Positions 60,281 through 64,000 of a stretch of DNA of 64,000 bases are shown in pieces. The translations under genes were made by a program, and so were the position numbers. Position 1 is the first letter of the stretch. Each line of letters opens with the position of its first letter. The stretch is from Marilutibacter chinensis. Lineage in GTDB: Bacteria; Pseudomonadota; Gammaproteobacteria; Xanthomonadales; Xanthomonadaceae. The stretch lies in NCBI RefSeq assembly GCF_021725675.1, contig NZ_JAKJPO010000003.1, positions 248,001-312,000 of the forward strand, in the 5' to 3' direction. The notes below the pieces were generated by a model. That model was not told the origin of the DNA, did not search any database, and saw only the letters and a program-made list of their open reading frames with translations.

Positions 60281-61717
60281 TCAACCGGTCTTGCGCAACC
60301 GCGCGTAGAAAAACCCGTCACCGCCGTCCTCGCCCGGCAGGCGCTGGCGACCGGGGCCGCTGGCATGCCCCAGATGCGCCGGCAGCGGCTCGGCCCGCGC
60401 ATCCGGCGTGCGGGCAAGAAAAGCCTCGACCTGGCTCGCGTTCTCGGCCTTGAGGATCGAGCAGGTCGCGTAGACCAGCACGCCGCCAGGCCGCAACGTG
60501 GTCCACAGCGCGTCCAGCAGCTGGGCCTGCACCGCCACCAGCGCATCGACATCGGCCGCGCGCCGGTGCAGGCGCACGTCCGGCTGGCGACGGACGATGC
60601 CGGTGGCCGAGCACGGCGCATCGAGCAGAACCGCGTCGAACGGTACGCCGTCCCACCAGTCGGCGACCGCGGTCGCGTCGGCGGCGAGCAGGCGCACGTC
60701 CGGGCCGGTCTCCAGGTCCGGATGCAGACGCCGCAGGGTCTCGCGGACCCGCTCCAGGCGGCGGGCGTCGACATCGAGCGCGGTCAGCCGCAGCGACGGC
60801 TCGCGCTCGAGCAGGTGCGCGGCCTTGCCGCCCGGGGCAGCGCAGGCATCGAGCACGCGGGCACCGGCGGCAGGGGCCAGCACGTCGGCCACGCATTGCG
60901 CGGACAGGTCCTGCACCGATACCGCACCATCGGCGAATCCCGGCAACGCGGCGACCGGCATCGAGGTCTCCAGGTGCAGCGCATCGGCCGCGTGCGGGTC
61001 GGCGACGGCCGCGATACCGGCCTCGTGCAGGCGCCCGATGCAGGCCTCGCGCGTGAGACGCCGACAGTTGACCCGCAGCCACATCGGCGGCTCGGCAACA
61101 CTGGCCGCGAACACCGCATCGGCCTGCTCCGGCCAGTCGTCGCGGATGCGCGCGCGCAGCCAGTCGGGCCAGTCCGCGTCCGGGTCGACAGCGGGCAGGC
61201 CCTCGCGCTGGGCGCGCCTCAACAGCGCGTTGACCATTCCGGCCTGATGGCGTCGGCCGAGCATCCGTGCCGCCTCGACGGTCGCCGCGACCGCGGCATG
61301 CGCGGGCAGCCTCAACGGATCGAGCTGGGCAAAGCCCAGGTACAGCAGCGTGCGCAGTTCTCCGTCGCGCCGTCCCGGCGGCTTCGGCATCCAGGCCGTC
61401 AGCGCCGCGGCATAGCGACCCGGCTGGCGCAGCACCGCGAAGCAGAGCGCCTCGACGAGCGCGCGGTCGCGCGGGTCGGCGAGCATCGGCAGCGCCTCGA
61501 CCAGTTCGGCCCGCAGCGACCGGCCGCGGTGCAGCACCGCGTCGAGCACCCGTGCAGCGCAGGCGCGCGGCGCGGCGCCGCTGGCGGCCGGGGCCGGAGT
61601 GGAAGAAGCGGACTGCCTGCGCCGCTCCGGGCTGCGCCCGGCCGACCGCCGCCGCTCAGCGGCGGTACCGCGCGCATCCGGCGCGGAGGGTGGCTTGTGC
61701 GGTGGCGTCTTCGTCAT
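60281..61717 (-). CDS. rsmB: 16S rRNA cytosine-967 C5-methyltransferase RsmB
   Basis: A 478-residue enzyme with an N-terminal NusB-like domain ([17 protein letters not shown]... [10 protein letters not shown]) and a SAM-dependent domain ([42 protein letters not shown]). Both Cys in DAPC and ATCS are present. About 50 residues of Pro/Arg/Ser-rich sequence at the N terminus exceed the usual length; a later start is possible. Downstream of fmt on the same strand, as usual. Confidence 0.95.
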   Translation of the reverse strand: MTKTPPHKPPSAPDARGTAAERRRSAGRSPERRRQSASSTPAPAASGAAPRACAARVLDAVLHRGRSLRAELVEALPMLADPRDRALVEALCFAVLRQPGRYAAALTAWMPKPPGRRDGELRTLLYLGFAQLDPLRLPAHAAVAATVEAARMLGRRHQAGMVNALLRRAQREGLPAVDPDADWPDWLRARIRDDWPEQADAVFAASVAEPPMWLRVNCRRLTREACIGRLHEAGIAAVADPHAADALHLETSMPVAALPGFADGAVSVQDLSAQCVADVLAPAAGARVLDACAAPGGKAAHLLEREPSLRLTALDVDARRLERVRETLRRLHPDLETGPDVRLLAADATAVADWWDGVPFDAVLLDAPCSATGIVRRQPDVRLHRRAADVDALVAVQAQLLDALWTTLRPGGVLVYATCSILKAENASQVEAFLARTPDARAEPLPAHLGHASGPGRQRLPGEDGGDGFFYARLRKTG

Positions 61718-61847
61718 CTTCGGCTCGCGAAAGCGGTTGCGGTGGCACTTCTCCGGCAGATCATGCGGCCCTCCTGCTCTTGGCCGTCTCGGCCCGAAGG
61801 CGATCGGGACGCCGCCGCCACATGCCGTTGCCGCCGCAATTCGGCAG

Positions 61848-62768
61848 TCAGGCGCGCATCAGCTCCTGCCGCGCGTTGAGGAAGTCCGCCGCGGTGATCG
61901 CCTTGCCGCCGTCGCGCTGCAGGGTGCGGATGCGCAGCACGCCCTCGCCGCAGGCCACGTCCAACCCGTCTCGGCCGGCATGCAGCAGCGTGCCCGGCTC
62001 CGCATCGTGGACGCGTTCGAGCGCGACCGCGCCGTGGATGCGCAGGCGCTCTCCAGCCAATCGGCACTCGGCCACCGGCCAGGGATTGAACGCGCGCACG
62101 GTATTGGCCAGCTCGCTCGCGGGACGCTTCCAGTCGAGCTTCGCCTCGCCCTTGTCGAGCTTGTGCGCGTAGGTGACGCCCTCGTCGGGCTGCGGCTGCG
62201 GGACCGGCAGGATTCCCGCGCGCAGCAGGCCCAGCCCATCGGCCAGCACCTGCGCGCCGAGCAGGGCCAGGCGATCGTGCAGCTGTCCGCCGGTCTCGTC
62301 GGCGCCGATCGCCAGCGACTGCGACAACAGCACCGGGCCGGTATCCAGGCCCTTCTCCATCCGCATCAGGCAGACCCCGCTCTCGCGGTCGCCGGCCTGG
62401 ATCGAACGCTGGATCGGCGCCGCGCCGCGCCAGCGCGGCAGCAGCGAGGCATGCACGTTCCAGCAGCCGTGGACCGGAATGTCGAGCACCGACTGCGGCA
62501 GGATCAGGCCATAGGCGACCACCACCATCAGGTCCGGCTGCAGCGCGCGCAGCTCGGCCTTCGACGCCGCGCTGCGGAAGTTTTCCGGCTGCCGCACCTC
62601 GATGCCCAGTTCCAGCGCGACCCGCTTGACCGGCGCCGGCGCCAGTCCGCGGCCGCGGCCGGCCGGGCGATCGGGCTGGGTGTAGACCGCCACCACCTCG
62701 CCGTGCCGGGCGGCGGCGCGCAGGCAGGGCACGGCGAAGTCGGGGGTACCGGCGAAGACGATTCTCAT
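61848..62768 (-). CDS. fmt: methionyl-tRNA formyltransferase
   Basis: A 306-residue enzyme making formyl-Met-tRNA for initiation. It begins [18 protein letters not shown] and has [31 protein letters not shown] and the C-terminal barrel ([18 protein letters not shown]). The open frame continues to 62825 but the family start is at 62768. Confidence 0.97.
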   Translation of the reverse strand: MRIVFAGTPDFAVPCLRAAARHGEVVAVYTQPDRPAGRGRGLAPAPVKRVALELGIEVRQPENFRSAASKAELRALQPDLMVVVAYGLILPQSVLDIPVHGCWNVHASLLPRWRGAAPIQRSIQAGDRESGVCLMRMEKGLDTGPVLLSQSLAIGADETGGQLHDRLALLGAQVLADGLGLLRAGILPVPQPQPDEGVTYAHKLDKGEAKLDWKRPASELANTVRAFNPWPVAECRLAGERLRIHGAVALERVHDAEPGTLLHAGRDGLDVACGEGVLRIRTLQRDGGKAITAADFLNARQELMRA

Positions 62769-62876
62769 GCGGGACGACCAGGAAGAAAGACGAAGGAGCG
62801 GATGGGCGGCCGCCGGAACGGGCATGCACCCGCCCCGACGGGTTCCGGCGCCTCCCTTCCCGATCCCGGGCCGCCG

Positions 62877-63389
62877 TCAGGCGGCGTTGCGGCGGGCCTT
62901 GGCCAGCTTCTTGCGGACCATCTCGCGCTTGAGCGGCGACAGATAGTCGACGAACAACTTGCCGAGCAGGTGGTCCATCTCGTGCTGGATGCAGACCGCC
63001 AGCACCCCGTCGGCCTCCAGCGTCTGCGGCCGCGCGTCGCGGTCGAGATAGCGGACGGTGATGCGATCGGCGCGGGTCACGTCGGCGAAGATGCCCGGCA
63101 CCGACAGGCAGCCTTCCTGATAGACCTGTTCGCCGTCGCGGGCAGTGATCTCGGGATTGATGAAGACCATCGGCCGGTCCCGTTCCTCGCTGACGTCTAT
63201 CACCATGAAGCGCTGGTGCACGTCGACCTGGCTCGCCGCCAGGCCGATGCCGGGCGCCTCGTACATGGTCTCGAACATGTCGTCGAGCAGTTGCTGGAAC
63301 TCCGGCGTGGTCACGCGGGCAGGATCGACCGGCGCGGCGACGGTGCGCAGACGCGGGTCGGGAAATTCGAGAATCGGGAGCTGTGCCAT
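62877..63389 (-). CDS. def: peptide deformylase
   Basis: A 170-residue metalloenzyme that removes formyl groups from new proteins. The three signatures are [16 protein letters not shown] and QHEMDHL (metal ligands Cys and two His, catalytic Glu). Start [14 protein letters not shown] at 63389; fmt follows about 110 bases downstream. Divergent from the LysM gene. Confidence 0.98.
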   Translation of the reverse strand: MAQLPILEFPDPRLRTVAAPVDPARVTTPEFQQLLDDMFETMYEAPGIGLAASQVDVHQRFMVIDVSEERDRPMVFINPEITARDGEQVYQEGCLSVPGIFADVTRADRITVRYLDRDARPQTLEADGVLAVCIQHEMDHLLGKLFVDYLSPLKREMVRKKLAKARRNAA

Positions 63390-63467
63390 GACCAAGGAAA
63401 AATGGGGGCGCCTGTCACAGAGGCAAGCAGGACACTAGATTGTAACGCCGATATTGGGCGCCAGGGC

Positions 63468-63498
63468 TTGCAACCGTGCGCGACTTCTGGGCTATAGT
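63468..63498 (+). promoter_or_regulatory. possible sigma-70 promoter of the LysM gene
   Basis: TTGCAA (63468-63473) and TATAGT (63493-63498) fit -35 and -10 boxes with a 19-base spacer, slightly long. The -10 is 58 bases before the LysM start. Confidence 0.45.
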
Positions 63499-63556
63499 GC
63501 CGATGGCCCTCGCCGGAGACCGGCTCAGGGGCGAACCTGCAAGGGGAATCAGGTAG

Positions 63557-64000
63557 ATGGCTGCCATGTTTAAACCGATTCGCGCGGTATTTGCCGCCGC
63601 GTTGTTCACGATCGCCACCTACGGCCTGGCGGCCGAGATGCGCGGCGACCACCCCGACACTTATGTCGTGAAGCGCGGCGACACCCTCTGGGACATCGCC
63701 GGCAAGTTCCTGCAGAAACCGTGGCTGTGGCCGGAGATCTGGCAGGCCAATCCGCAGATCAGCAACCCGCACCTGATCTATCCGGGCGACGTGATCTCGC
63801 TGGCCTACCTGAACCGCGTCGGCGTCGAGCCGGGGCCGCGCGAGGAAGCCCCGATCAATGCGATCCCGCTGGCCGACGTGGAAGCGTTCCTGAAGGATCT
63901 CAGTGTCGTCGACAGCGTCGAAGGCATGCCCTACGTGGTCGGCCTGGAGGAAGACCGCCTGCGCGGCGCCCAGGGCCAGGCGATCTACGCCGCCGGCCTC
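63557..64000 (+). CDS. LysM peptidoglycan-binding protein, truncated by the window edge
   Basis: At least 148 residues. Signal peptide (AVFAAALFTIATYGLAAE) followed by a LysM domain at residues ~36-82 (TYVVKRGDTLWDIAGKFL ... YPGDVISLAYL), then a region of unknown fold. ATG at 63557 follows AAGGGG; ATG at 63566 is also possible. In related genomes a LysM gene of this kind lies divergent from def and upstream of dprA; the rest is outside the window. Confidence 0.92.
   Translation, partial: MAAMFKPIRAVFAAALFTIATYGLAAEMRGDHPDTYVVKRGDTLWDIAGKFLQKPWLWPEIWQANPQISNPHLIYPGDVISLAYLNRVGVEPGPREEAPINAIPLADVEAFLKDLSVVDSVEGMPYVVGLEEDRLRGAQGQAIYAAGL

Overview
The window is a high-GC gammaproteobacterial chromosome segment, most likely from the Lysobacteraceae (Xanthomonadaceae; Lysobacter/Luteimonas-like). 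The evidence is the Xanthomonad-type RpoD sequence, the LysM / def / fmt / rsmB block, a LytTR regulator of the AlgR type on the same strand as hemC, REP-like GCAGGAGCGGC hairpins, and two S9A oligopeptidases. Genus cannot be fixed from the sequence alone. Nothing indicates a plasmid or a complete prophage.

Layout: 1-2.5 kb, an oligopeptidase B-like peptidase whose signal peptide appears beheaded, next to an IS3-family (IS407-like) transposase remnant. 2.6-8.9 kb, a Rhs/YD-repeat polymorphic-toxin operon on the minus strand: an N-terminal Rhs partner with three fibronectin-like repeats, a YD-repeat protein with a variable C-terminal toxin tip, and an AT-rich candidate immunity gene. 9.3-14.3 kb, a second S9A peptidase, a small membrane protein, a REP array, a patatin-like lipase and a WYL regulator. 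14.4-19.9 kb, a LolA-like periplasmic protein and a SoeABC-type sulfite dehydrogenase operon with an extra two-helix membrane peptide. 20-21.6 kb, two DUF481 outer-membrane proteins.

21.7-33 kb: hemC and an algR-like regulator, often neighbours in this group and relatives, are separated by about 9.5 kb of accessory genes. These encode a 2125-residue autotransporter built from He_PIG and Calx-beta repeats, three phage-tail-collar (MdpB-like) proteins, a GNAT acetyltransferase and a DUF6916-type protein. This is the best candidate for a poorly described surface system. 33-43 kb: a carboxylesterase, a TonB-domain lipoprotein, a czcI-like/czcCBA metal-efflux operon and an amidohydrolase.

43-64 kb is mostly housekeeping or envelope: two small membrane proteins, tRNA-Ile2(CAU), a GH92 mannosidase, an NTF2-like protein, a DUF2314-SUFU fusion, rpoD, dtd, an LpxL-like acyltransferase, a Sel1/bPH2 operon, three glycosyltransferases, a palindrome-rich intergenic region, rsmB, fmt, def, and the start of a LysM protein that runs off the window.

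The accessory content is dominated by cell-surface and interbacterial-interaction functions (Rhs toxin/immunity, the SUFU protein, autotransporter, collar proteins), placed between conserved genes. All family calls come from reading motifs; no database search was run.
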